33,826 bases of DNA from Bacteriovoracaceae bacterium (GTDB lineage Bacteria; Bdellovibrionota; Bacteriovoracia; Bacteriovoracales; Bacteriovoracaceae): the NCBI GenBank assembly GCA_021732585.1, contig JAKFUR010000056.1:1-33826 (forward strand), written 5' to 3'. Position 1 is the stretch's first letter; each line of letters begins with the position of its first letter. Made by a program: the position numbers and the translations under genes. The notes beneath the pieces are model-generated. The model ran no database searches. It saw only the letters and a list, made by a program, of their open reading frames with translations, and was not told the origin of the DNA. Shown in pieces: positions 23,987 through 32,149 of the stretch.

Positions 23987-24692
23987 AGAGATTCAGCGTC
24001 TCACTGATCCCTTGGCAAATCCGCCTCACGGCCAATTCTGGTGTGTGGTCACGATCCTTATCTAGTGCACTCACAAACGATGAAGCATCATTCGGAAAGG
24101 CCAGCGGAGGCAATCCTGCTTGCGCCAAACGCCAGTCGGTCACCAGTCGTGCCGTCCGACCGTTGGCATCCGCAAAGAAATGCAGCGTGATGAGCCACTG
24201 ATAAAGTTTGGCGGCCTCTAAGATCGGATGTTCGGTCTCAAGCGTTGCTAGAATCTCACTTTCAAAAATTGTCCACAGCACTGCGAGATCCTTCGCCGGT
24301 GGATATTCTCCATTTCCGCCTTGGAGGTCTGTTGCACGCAAAAGTCCAAATGAAGCCGGATTGAGTTTGGTATGGAGCGAGAGGATGGTGGCGCCATCAA
24401 TCGCTGTTTGATCCAGGATAAACTGACGAAGCTCTTCATTAGCATCGGCCCAATGAGTGAGGGCCACTTGGGTGGGAGCATTGATTTCTTTAATGAGTGT
24501 AGTCGATGCCTGCAGACGTTGAAAACCCAAGAGCTCTATTTTATCAGCCGTCGGCGCTGGCATTTGAGCGCACACGCTCTCCACTTGGTCCACCAAGCTC
24601 AACGCTTCAGCTGAAATGTCTTGTTGAGAAAGAAGGCGCAGGGCCTCAAGAGAAAGAGGACTCAAGTTCGTATTGAGTTGAGTCCTCTTCAT
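23976..24692 (-). CDS. Fic-domain protein (probable AMP transferase)
   Basis: The 238-residue protein carries the Fic core with motif HFFADANGRTAR (His171 as base), typical of enzymes that move AMP from ATP onto target proteins. The flap region is GLLRATDLQGGNGEYPPAKDL. A class II-type inhibitory helix (S/TxxxEG/N) is not clear; the best candidate TLIKEIN near residue 66 is degenerate, so self-inhibition is uncertain. There is no signal peptide. It starts 3 bases after an exported-protein gene and is probably in one transcript with it. The C-terminus overlaps the ArsC-like gene. Confidence 0.88.
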   Translation of the reverse strand: MKRTQLNTNLSPLSLEALRLLSQQDISAEALSLVDQVESVCAQMPAPTADKIELLGFQRLQASTTLIKEINAPTQVALTHWADANEELRQFILDQTAIDGATILSLHTKLNPASFGLLRATDLQGGNGEYPPAKDLAVLWTIFESEILATLETEHPILEAAKLYQWLITLHFFADANGRTARLVTDWRLAQAGLPPLAFPNDASSFVSALDKDRDHTPELAVRRICQGISETLNLFKV

Positions 24693-24695
24693 TTT

Positions 24696-25229
24696 CTACT
24701 TTCTTTTGAAAACGGTCTTCGATGGCAAGGTCACTGTGCCCACACCAGCGACGTCGATCACGACAGCTTTGCCGCTCACAGAAATCAAACGCACTGACTT
24801 CGTGCCTGCTGCACCGATATCAAGCTGCATCTTGCCTGAAGCACATTCAGAACTCTCTGTGCGCTTGAGATCATTCAGGCCTGTCGCGAGATCACCGAAC
24901 CAACGATCGGCGACATGTAGGACTTTGCCTGTAACAGGATCGATGACTTCAATGGTGAGTGTGTCAGGAGCTTCACTTGGTTGGCAGATTCCAATCACAG
25001 CGCGATCGCCGTGAAAATCGCCGGTGTTGCCATTCTTCACAACGCGCACACCGATGACCACTTTGCGGCTAAAGCCCAAAGAACCCACCGCCATCACTGG
25101 AGCACTCGTGTAGAGAGTCCCAGAGACAGTTGAAACTTGTGCGTGGGCCGCAGAAGCCGTGAGGAGTGAGGTGACAGGAGTGGCGAGCAACAGACTAGCG
25201 ATCAAAAAAGACTCAGATCTTGTTTTCAT
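24696..25229 (-). CDS. Exported protein of unknown function, co-transcribed with fic
   Basis: From ATG 25229 the product has 177 residues: a long signal peptide (about 1-31, AAHA/QV) and a beta-rich mature part with Cys in IGICQPS and SECASGK. No family is recognised. I chose ATG 25229 because AAGGA lies 6 bases upstream; an in-frame ATG at 25235 touches that site and is too close. The Fic gene follows after 3 bases. Confidence 0.8.
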   Translation of the reverse strand: MKTRSESFLIASLLLATPVTSLLTASAAHAQVSTVSGTLYTSAPVMAVGSLGFSRKVVIGVRVVKNGNTGDFHGDRAVIGICQPSEAPDTLTIEVIDPVTGKVLHVADRWFGDLATGLNDLKRTESSECASGKMQLDIGAAGTKSVRLISVSGKAVVIDVAGVGTVTLPSKTVFKRK

Positions 25230-25318
25230 GGTCATTCCTTGGGGGTGAGGAGTATTTGCGGGCAAACTAGCTGAAGTCCTTCCGCTCGTCCTCCCCTTTA
25301 TAAAAATTACCTAGCTGA

Positions 25319-26101
25319 CTAAAGTTTTTCTTGAGTTAGACTCAGTTCCCACTCATCCAACGTGCGATAAGGTACACAGCGCGAGGCTTCGAACGTGCGG
25401 CGCATACGCACATTCAATGAACTCGTGCCACCGTGATAGCTTGTCCCACCCTGCTCTCGAAGGGCCGCAAAGCCGTGACGATGAACCCAACGCCCGAGAC
25501 TGAGGCCACGAAAATCCGGATGCACACCCATATAGGCCAGGCGTGACCAGCCATTTTTAAGATCCACTTGCGGCACGACTAACGCTGCGATTTTGTCTTT
25601 CATAAAACCCACGTGCACACAATCAAGTCCACAGGTGAGTTCAGGATCGTTCAACCAATCCTGAATGTACTTAATAGGATCGCCGTCGAGATCATCTTCT
25701 GGATCGCCTTCTACGACTTTTAAGAGTAGATCAGCGATTTGGCGGTCGCTCCACTTTAATTCCGCCGCCGTTTTCCAAGTAAGTGGCGTGCCTTCCTCAC
25801 CTTGTAAATCTGCTAGCGGTGTCTTGAACTCCACTCGTTCTAATTTATGCACAAAACCCAACCGTTTAAGCTCAACAGCAATCTGTGGAGCTAAGCCTTT
25901 CTGCTCCAAACGCATCATCACTTTGCCGGCCTTCTGTTCAGTTGCCGCCGTGAGAGCGTGATTAAGAAACGTACGCCAGACTTCCATAGGAACGTGCGCT
26001 TCGAGTCCACGATAAGTGATGCCGTAAATATCCGCCCACAGGGGCTTGAGCCCCACACAACATAATTCAGTACCCTGAGAATCAACATGATTCCAAAACA
26101 T
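25319..26101 (-). CDS. GNAT-family N-acetyltransferase
   Basis: The 260-residue protein has a GNAT acetyl-CoA site in its C-terminal half: LAYMGVHPDFRGLSLGRWVHRHGF (motif A, pyrophosphate loop RGLSLG) and SLNVRMRRTFEASRC (motif B). The N-terminal 100 residues are not a pattern I recognise, and the substrate is unknown. The ATG has AGAGG 5 bases upstream, inside two possible RNA pairings. A 15-codon ORF with a perfect ribosome site lies upstream in the same frame, separated by one TAA. If that stop is a mutation or error, the true protein would begin at 26218 with 39 extra residues. Confidence 0.85.
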   Translation of the reverse strand: MFWNHVDSQGTELCCVGLKPLWADIYGITYRGLEAHVPMEVWRTFLNHALTAATEQKAGKVMMRLEQKGLAPQIAVELKRLGFVHKLERVEFKTPLADLQGEEGTPLTWKTAAELKWSDRQIADLLLKVVEGDPEDDLDGDPIKYIQDWLNDPELTCGLDCVHVGFMKDKIAALVVPQVDLKNGWSRLAYMGVHPDFRGLSLGRWVHRHGFAALREQGGTSYHGGTSSLNVRMRRTFEASRCVPYRTLDEWELSLTQEKL

Positions 26102-26106
26102 AAAAC

Positions 26107-26183
26107 CTCTTTGATCTTTATAATAAAAATTAAGAGGCGACGACTGGTCAGTGGTGTTTCGAGGGGAAACTTAGATCAAAGAG
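26107..26183 (-). promoter_or_regulatory. Candidate translational attenuator of the GNAT gene
   Basis: On the minus transcript CTCTTTGATCT (26183-26173) is perfectly complementary to AGATCAAAGAG (26117-26107). The first arm covers the last codons and stop of the upstream mini-ORF; the second overlaps the GNAT ribosome site. A competing CCTCTT (26137-26132) can also pair with the same AAGAGG (26111-26106). A ribosome ending the mini-ORF would cover the first arm. Confidence 0.45.
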
Positions 26184-26218
26184 ACAGAGGCCGCCGATAC
26201 TAGATTTGAATTTTTCAT
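26171..26218 (-). CDS. 15-codon upstream ORF (leader peptide candidate)
   Basis: The ORF encodes MKNSNLVSAASVSLI and ends TAA at 26171-26173. It has the best ribosome site in the window, AGGAGG 5 bases before ATG 26218. It is in frame with the downstream GNAT gene with no further stop between them. It is either a leader peptide that controls the acetyltransferase, a small protein, or the true GNAT N-terminus cut by a nonsense change. Confidence 0.5.
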   Translation of the reverse strand: MKNSNLVSAASVSLI

Positions 26219-26265
26219 AGAGACCTCCTGGTTGAGACTTAGTTGTAGCGAAGATGAATTGAAAT

Positions 26266-26289
26266 GAAAAGGGGGACCGAAGTCCCCCT
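26266..26289 (-). terminator. Rho-independent terminator with TTCG tetraloop
   Basis: On the minus strand GGGGGAC-TTCG-GTCCCCC (26288 to 26271) is followed by TTTTC. The stem begins 5 bases past the stop of the tryptophan-rich gene. Confidence 0.92.
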
Positions 26290-26293
26290 AGAA

Positions 26294-26578
26294 TTAAGCC
26301 GCTTTCTTTTTGCCGTTATCTTGCCACACAGACCAAACTTCCTTGGTCCACGTCGACTTCGTGTTCTCAACCCACTTCTTTGCCCACAATTTCTCGTGAA
26401 CAAACTTCTCCAACTCTTCTGGAGTCTGCACGTCCACCCACAAAACCATGTCCCACTCGCCCATCGTCGAGGCGGCCCACTTCACTTCTTTCCACTTTTT
26501 GAGCCAGCTCCAGTTTTCCCAAACCGGTGCATCTTTATTCCACTTAACATAAACCTGGGCAGTCCATTTTTTAGACAT
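26294..26578 (-). CDS. Tryptophan-rich small protein resembling a stand-alone Lrp/AsnC ligand-binding (RAM) domain
   Basis: From ATG 26578 the product has 94 residues, of which I count 14 Trp (15%), together with many Lys. It has no signal peptide. The spacing of STMGEWDMVLWVDVQTPEELEKFVHEKL and VENTKSTWTKEVW follows the AsnC-type dimeric alpha/beta barrel: the tG-yD turn, the helix, then the t-T strand, with Trp at positions that are usually other hydrophobics. There is no DNA-binding domain. CAAGGAG lies 7 bases before the ATG, and a textbook terminator follows, so it is a monocistronic real gene. The function is unknown; a ligand- or membrane-contacting regulator is a guess. Confidence 0.85.
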   Translation of the reverse strand: MSKKWTAQVYVKWNKDAPVWENWSWLKKWKEVKWAASTMGEWDMVLWVDVQTPEELEKFVHEKLWAKKWVENTKSTWTKEVWSVWQDNGKKKAA

Positions 26579-26725
26579 GAGAGTTCTCCTTGAATTGAAT
26601 GTTCGCCTGCTTATCGAAGGAAGCACTGGAGGAGATAAGGAGTTTAGCTGGGGCGGCAAAAATCGTCTTTGCCCAATCGAACTAGCTCGGTCTACCATTT
26701 AGACATTACATATTGAGGAGTATCT

Positions 26726-28015
26726 ATGAACGAGAGCTTTTGGCGGAAAATTCGTGCCCTTTTTGATCTTCGTTCAGATACGGACTACGACAATACGGAC
26801 GCCTCCATCCGCCAGAACGTCGACTTTAAAAGTGCAAACGCCTGGACCCTGGTTTTTGCAATCTTTATCGCCTCTGTCGGGCTTAACGTAAACTCAACGG
26901 CCGTCATCATCGGTGCCATGTTGATCTCACCTCTCATGGGTCCGATCGTGGGCGCAGGCTTTGCTCTTGGGATCAATGATTTCGAATTACTCAAACGTGC
27001 TGGCCGTAACCTCCTGATCGCCATTGCCATCAGTGTTGTCACCTCGACGCTCTACTTTCTAATCTCTCCGTTCTCCGAAGCTCAATCTGAGTTGCTCGCA
27101 AGAACGGCTCCTAACTTTTATGACGTCCTTATTGCCGCGTTTGGCGGTGCTGCTGGAATCGTCGCTGTTTCACGCAAAGAAAAAGGAAATGCTATTCCTG
27201 GTGTCGCCATTGCCACGGCCCTCATGCCTCCTCTCTGTACCGCCGGCTTCGGGATCGCAAATGGCGAGCCAAAGTATTTCCTTGGTGCAATCTATCTGTT
27301 CGTCATCAATTCGGTGTTTATCTGCCTCTCGACCTACGTCTTCGTTCGTTATTTAAAGTTCAAGAAAATTTCTTATGCTGAAAAACTTGAACAGATTCGC
27401 ATCGACCGCTGGGTGATGAGCATTGCAGCGATCGTGATTGTTCCAAGTCTTATTACAGCTTGGCTTCTCCTCAAAGAGTCTGGATTCAAGCTTAAGGCCA
27501 ACTCCTTTGTTGAGCGTGAGATGCAGAGTAAAGGCACCTTCATTGTTGAGAAGAAAATGAACTACCGCTGGGAGAAAAGCTCCATTGAAATCACCCTTCT
27601 GGGAGACCAGCTCTCGAAAGATAAAATTAAAATGCTGGAGGAAAAGAAGAACCTCTACGGCCTCGAGGACGCAAAGCTCGTCATCAATCAGGTTTCCATC
27701 GAGGACAAGATTGACCAACGGATCGCAAGCACAAACCAGGCCCTCTCGAGCAAGACACTATTCTATGAACAAAAAATTGCCGGCCTCGAGAAGACGATCC
27801 AAATCTCCCAAGAAGCTCAGTCATTGGAACAAGACACGTTGAACGAGCTTAAGACGTTTAACCAAGACTTGGTGTCGTCTTCAATGCGTGGGAACGACTT
27901 CATGCTGATTTGGAAGAAGAATCCAGGGAAAAAATCTCGCGAGTCGGTGGAGGCGTTTCTAAAGCTTCGACTCAAGCAGGAAAATTCTCAGATCATTCAT
28001 TCGATAAAGATCTAG
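26726..28015 (+). CDS. DUF389-family membrane protein
   Basis: The 429-residue protein has a short soluble N-terminus, then about six to seven membrane helices between residues 35 and 255. The DUF389 hallmark NSTAVIIGAMLISPLMGPIVGAGFALGI sits in the first part, with IPGVAIATALMPPLCTAGFG further on. A 170-residue cytoplasmic or periplasmic C-terminal region rich in Glu and Lys follows, with a predicted coiled coil (about 330-385). The family's transport or sensory role is not settled. GAGGAG lies 7 bases before the ATG. Its TAG stop interlocks with that of the convergent ygiQ in the palindrome CTAG. Confidence 0.9.
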   Translation: MNESFWRKIRALFDLRSDTDYDNTDASIRQNVDFKSANAWTLVFAIFIASVGLNVNSTAVIIGAMLISPLMGPIVGAGFALGINDFELLKRAGRNLLIAIAISVVTSTLYFLISPFSEAQSELLARTAPNFYDVLIAAFGGAAGIVAVSRKEKGNAIPGVAIATALMPPLCTAGFGIANGEPKYFLGAIYLFVINSVFICLSTYVFVRYLKFKKISYAEKLEQIRIDRWVMSIAAIVIVPSLITAWLLLKESGFKLKANSFVEREMQSKGTFIVEKKMNYRWEKSSIEITLLGDQLSKDKIKMLEEKKNLYGLEDAKLVINQVSIEDKIDQRIASTNQALSSKTLFYEQKIAGLEKTIQISQEAQSLEQDTLNELKTFNQDLVSSSMRGNDFMLIWKKNPGKKSRESVEAFLKLRLKQENSQIIHSIKI

Positions 28016-29838
28016 GCGCCGAAGAGTTCTTTACGAAGTTCGTCCATCTTATGCTTACTCAGGTAATTGCGGATGAAGTTCTTGTTTTCGGCTTTGTACC
28101 AGAAAAAGAAGTTACGCTGCTTGGTTTTATCGTCCAAGGTGATCGCGGTTTCTACGGGTTTAAGCGTATATGGGTGATGGCCTGAGTAATAGATCTCAGT
28201 GGCCACGGTCATAGGTGTGGGCGTGAAGTCCTGCACCTGCTCAAGCTTATAGCCGAGCTTCATAGTTTTCGACGCCAGCTGGGCCATATCCTCAGGTTTG
28301 CAACCTGGATGGCTTGAAATGAAGTACGGGATGATCTCTTGGCGAATGCCCTTTTTCTTCGAGATCTCTTCGAATTTCTTTTTGAAAATGTGGAAGAACT
28401 CAAAGCTCGGCTTACGCATGACCTTAAGGACGTGATCTTCGGTATGTTCAGGGGCAACTTTCAAGCGGCCTGATACGTGATGAGTAACAAGCTGCTCGAC
28501 ATACTCTTCATCGGCCTTGGGATGACTTGAGCGCGGATCAAACATCAGGTCATAACGAAGACCTGAACTAACAAACGCCTTCTTCACCTGGGGGTGCGCG
28601 GCGACTTCTTTATAGAGTTCAGTCATCTTAGTCGGATCAGTCTCGAGGTTTTTACAAACTTGTGGGAAGACACATGACGGAGCCGCACACTTATCACAAA
28701 TCGCCTGATCAATGCCCTTCATCTGATACATGTTAGCCGATGGGCCGCCCATATCAGAGATGTAGCCTTTGAAGTCTGGCATCTTCACCACTTGATCAAG
28801 CTCACGCAAGACGGACTCTTTCGAGCGCGAGGCGATCATTTTCCCTTGGTGCGCTGAAATCGTGCAGAAGCTGCAACCACCGAAACAGCCACGGTGAGTA
28901 TTAAGAGAGAACTTAATCATCTCAAAGGCGCTGATGGGCCCGCGGTCTTTATACTTAGGATGCGGAAGGCGGGTGTAAGGTAGATCAAAAGAAGCATCCA
29001 CCTCTTTCTCAGTCATGGTCTGGTAAGGCGGATTGATGACGAGAGTCTTGCCTTCTACTTTTTGCAACAAACGATTGGCGTACTGTTTATTACTCTCCAC
29101 TTCCACGTGCATAAAGTTGCGTGCGTAAGCGAGTTTGTCTTTCAAGCACTCTTCATGGCTGGTGAGTTCCTGGTCTTCCCATTTGGTGGTGGGAACTTCG
29201 TCGGCCAGGAAAGCGGTCTGCGGAACGTTTTTGAGCTCTGAGAACGGAATGCCCTTAGAAGCGAGCTTCGCAATATCACGCAGCGGCTGCTCTCCCATGC
29301 CGTAGATCAACATATCCGCGCCTGAGGTGGTCAAGATGTTCGGCAGGAGTTTATCCGACCAGAAATCATAATGAGTGACTCGGCGAAGAGAGGCTTCGAT
29401 ACCACCCAAGACCACCGGAGTGTCTGGGTAGAGGTCCTTGAGAATCTTAGAATAGACAGTGGTGGCGTAGTCCGGGCGATGGTTGGTGGCGCCGCCCGGC
29501 GTGTAAGCGTCTTCCGAACGGGTACGCTTAGCCGCGGTGTACTTGTTAACCATGGAATCCATGTTCCCGCTGGTGACGCCGAAGAAGAATTTTGGCTTAC
29601 CGAATTTTTTGAAGTCCCGCAGGTCATCCTGCCAGTTAGGCTGAGCGATGATGGCGACTTTCATGCCCAGGGATTCGAGAATACGCCCAATAACGGCGGT
29701 ACCGAACGCTGGATGATCGACGTAGGCGTCGCCTGTGACCAAGATCACATCGAGTTCATCCCAACCACGCTTCTTGGCCTCTTTCGCAGTCAGCGGAAGC
29801 CATGCAGTGATGGGTAATGGGTTCGTCTCGGTCGTCAT
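28012..29838 (-). CDS. ygiQ: YgiQ-family radical SAM protein
   Basis: From ATG 29838 the protein has 608 residues. It combines an N-terminal domain (GWDELDVILVTGDAYVDHPAFGTAVIGR, B12-binding-like) with a radical SAM core. The [4Fe-4S] ligands are Cys318, Cys322 and Cys325 in RGCFGGCSFC. A second Cys group, CDKCAAPSCVFPQVC, lies downstream. YgiQ is widespread but its reaction is unknown. I prefer ATG 29838 because family members start near this point (LPITAWLPLT); an in-frame ATG at 29916 lacks support. No Shine-Dalgarno precedes it (GGCGCCC), and TATCTT lies 7 bases upstream, so the mRNA may be leaderless. Confidence 0.94.
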   Translation of the reverse strand: MTTETNPLPITAWLPLTAKEAKKRGWDELDVILVTGDAYVDHPAFGTAVIGRILESLGMKVAIIAQPNWQDDLRDFKKFGKPKFFFGVTSGNMDSMVNKYTAAKRTRSEDAYTPGGATNHRPDYATTVYSKILKDLYPDTPVVLGGIEASLRRVTHYDFWSDKLLPNILTTSGADMLIYGMGEQPLRDIAKLASKGIPFSELKNVPQTAFLADEVPTTKWEDQELTSHEECLKDKLAYARNFMHVEVESNKQYANRLLQKVEGKTLVINPPYQTMTEKEVDASFDLPYTRLPHPKYKDRGPISAFEMIKFSLNTHRGCFGGCSFCTISAHQGKMIASRSKESVLRELDQVVKMPDFKGYISDMGGPSANMYQMKGIDQAICDKCAAPSCVFPQVCKNLETDPTKMTELYKEVAAHPQVKKAFVSSGLRYDLMFDPRSSHPKADEEYVEQLVTHHVSGRLKVAPEHTEDHVLKVMRKPSFEFFHIFKKKFEEISKKKGIRQEIIPYFISSHPGCKPEDMAQLASKTMKLGYKLEQVQDFTPTPMTVATEIYYSGHHPYTLKPVETAITLDDKTKQRNFFFWYKAENKNFIRNYLSKHKMDELRKELFGA

Positions 29839-30031
29839 GGGCGCCAAGATAGCCTTAGGCCTGAGTCTCTGGCCATGAGTAGTTTTTACACGCTTGTGGT
29901 GTCTGAACCCCACCATTCAGTGTCACTGTGGCACCATAAATATTATTTTTTATCACTAATTGTTTTCGTTGTTGCGACGAATTCAGGGTGCATGTAGAGA
30001 AGCTACAACACACCCGCCATTGGAGGATCCT

Positions 30032-32035
30032 ATGCGCGCCCTTGCCCTACTCACACTCTTCGTCGTGCCTTCAGCCTTTGCCGGAGTGGTCTACACTTCT
30101 GGAGATTGGGAGTTGGACGATACCTCTACACGCTCAAACCCTAACGGCACATGCATCGCACGGACCTTGGGTGGTGATGACCGCGTGGACATGGCGCTGG
30201 AACTTCGTTACCCAAAAAATAAAACGGCTGCGTTAGAAATGTACCTCACTCAAGAAAACAGCAGGGTGAAAGCTTGGGACATTATCCTTAGAGACGATAG
30301 CGTGATGGCGCTTGGTACTCTTGGCAAAATTGGTCGCAAGGAAACTTACTGGGCCGTTCCACAAAAAATGGCTGCAGTGATCGCTCAATTGCAAGATCGC
30401 AAGAACATCAAACTTAAGACCGCAGATGGTTCACGCGATCCTCGTTTTGAGCTTTCATATAACGGTTTCAAAAACGTCTTAGCGAAACTCGAAGAGCGCT
30501 GTAACGGAAAAGTTTCAGTGCTTGATGCAGCTTTTGAAGCCTCATTCACAGCAGGTAACCCGGTGGCTAAATCGGCGGGCTTTACTGTTGAAACAACCAC
30601 ACAAGCTCGCGAGCTTTACATCTCTGCTCACGCCGTTCACCTCTCAAAAGGGGCCAACGTGAAAGAGATGGCGGCCTTGCGCCAACGTTTTGCTTCACAA
30701 TTGGCTGAAGCCACTAAACTTGAAGATACTATCCATCGCACAAGCACACTCGACATTCCTGCCACACAAGCTGCCCAAGTCGCTAACGACCAGCGCGAAA
30801 CGGTGGCACAAAACGAATTGCAACGCTTGGCCGTGGCTATTCCCGCACATAGCGCAGCGGTGACTTCAGCTAACGCTGTTGTGGCAACTGCTGAATCTGC
30901 CGTAGCTCCTCACCGGGCTGAACAAGCTCAACGTTCGGGGGCTGCTCGCAGAGAACGTAGCAACGTGAACAACAGCATAAGCCGTATTGCTCAAATCGAT
31001 TCTGACCGTTCAAATGCTTTGGCGAACATTCGCTCTCTTGAGATTGAGCGCTCACAAGCACAAGACAGTGCGAACCGCGCTGCCAGTGCTCTCTTCTCAG
31101 CCGAGCAACAAGAACGCCGTGACGAAAACGAATTCCGCAACTTCGATCCGAGTCGCGAACTTCGTTACAGACTTGATCGCAACTCTCAATACCAGCAGGC
31201 TGAGCGCGAATTCCAAACTTCAGTGGCTGCTCAACGTGATATTGAAAACCAAGTGGCCGATGCACGCAAGGTCGTGATCGCCGCGGAAGCCAAGCTGACC
31301 GGCTGTCGCTCAACTGTGGGCGCTGATTGCACTGGCGCGGAAACAGCTGTGACTGAAGCTCGCAACGACGTGGCTCGTCTCCAGGGTCTTGAGCGTAACC
31401 TCGAGAACCGTGTGGCTCAGCTTCGCAGCATTCTTACTAATGAACGTCACCAAGCCGAGCGTGAAGTTGAAGCCATTCGCCTAAAACTTCGCGACGATAT
31501 GATTCGCTCGCAAGAACGTGTGGCCGATCTTCGCGCGGCTCAAAACCGCGCCGAGACTCGCGTGCGCGAGATCAGCAACTTCGAAATCCCACGCTTGAAC
31601 GACCAGATCACCGCCATCGATCGTGAACGTCCGTTGGTGGTAAGTGAATTGAACCGCGCTCGTCCAGAAGCCGCACGTCTCGAAGCAGAGCAAGCTGCTT
31701 TCGAGCAGCGCGTAGGTTGGGCCGCGAAGTACTCTGCCCTCGTGAACGCTCAGAATGCGTTGAACGCTCGCACCAACGAGTTGAACTCAGCTTTGGCCTC
31801 TCAACGTAACGCTAACAATACAGTGGCTGCGACACGTGCCGAACGTACACGCCTTGAGCAAGTTTTGGCGGGTCAGCAGCAGCTCTTGGCCGGCTCTCGT
31901 TCACGGTTGATTGAAGTGCGTGTTTCTCTCGAGCCGTTTGAAGCTGAACGCGGCCGTATTGAGATGGTTGCTGGTCAACTTGATGGCCAGTTCAAGGATC
32001 TCGCTGCTCAGTTCGCAACTCGTCTTCCTCAGTAG
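30032..32035 (+). CDS. Large exported coiled-coil protein of unknown function
   Basis: From ATG 30032 the product has 667 residues. It has a signal peptide (about 1-17, AFA/GV) and a globular N-terminal domain to about residue 175 with Cys in NGTCIAR and EERCNGK. Almost 490 residues of Ala/Glu/Arg/Gln-rich heptad-like sequence follow, a long coiled coil. It is interrupted near GCRSTVGADCTGAET, where two Cys could close a loop. It has no further membrane segment or peptidoglycan-anchor motif that I can see, so it could be a periplasmic spacer or filament. TGGAGG lies 5 bases before the ATG. The 193-base upstream gap holds AT-rich DNA (29936-29965) likely to contain the promoter. A terminator follows. 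Confidence 0.85.
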   Translation: MRALALLTLFVVPSAFAGVVYTSGDWELDDTSTRSNPNGTCIARTLGGDDRVDMALELRYPKNKTAALEMYLTQENSRVKAWDIILRDDSVMALGTLGKIGRKETYWAVPQKMAAVIAQLQDRKNIKLKTADGSRDPRFELSYNGFKNVLAKLEERCNGKVSVLDAAFEASFTAGNPVAKSAGFTVETTTQARELYISAHAVHLSKGANVKEMAALRQRFASQLAEATKLEDTIHRTSTLDIPATQAAQVANDQRETVAQNELQRLAVAIPAHSAAVTSANAVVATAESAVAPHRAEQAQRSGAARRERSNVNNSISRIAQIDSDRSNALANIRSLEIERSQAQDSANRAASALFSAEQQERRDENEFRNFDPSRELRYRLDRNSQYQQAEREFQTSVAAQRDIENQVADARKVVIAAEAKLTGCRSTVGADCTGAETAVTEARNDVARLQGLERNLENRVAQLRSILTNERHQAEREVEAIRLKLRDDMIRSQERVADLRAAQNRAETRVREISNFEIPRLNDQITAIDRERPLVVSELNRARPEAARLEAEQAAFEQRVGWAAKYSALVNAQNALNARTNELNSALASQRNANNTVAATRAERTRLEQVLAGQQQLLAGSRSRLIEVRVSLEPFEAERGRIEMVAGQLDGQFKDLAAQFATRLPQ

Positions 32036-32041
32036 ATTCTC

Positions 32042-32083
32042 TTCCTGGGAGCGTGGTCCATCCGCGCTTCCAGGAAAATTTTC
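32042..32083 (+). terminator. Terminator after the coiled-coil protein gene
   Basis: A 12-base-pair stem with one G-T pair (32042-32053 with 32065-32076) has an 11-base loop and is followed by AATTTT. It starts 7 bases past the stop. Confidence 0.6.
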
Positions 32084-32149
32084 CAAGCCCACTTTCATTC
32101 TTAAACTTTCTTGCTAGAACTCCTCAACCTACCCACCCCAGGAGTTTTT

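Noticed and set aside
26102-26293. Possible riboswitch or small RNA in the gap before the GNAT gene
   Set aside because: No known riboswitch core is visible; the region is explained by the terminator, the mini-ORF and the attenuator-like pairing.
26264-26593. 109-codon plus-strand frame opposite the tryptophan-rich gene
   Set aside because: The minus strand has the ribosome site, a correctly placed terminator and an AsnC-like pattern; the plus frame has none and would run through the terminator.
29371-29817. 148-codon plus-strand frame inside ygiQ
   Set aside because: It is antisense to a strongly conserved radical SAM gene, has no ribosome site and no recognisable protein pattern.
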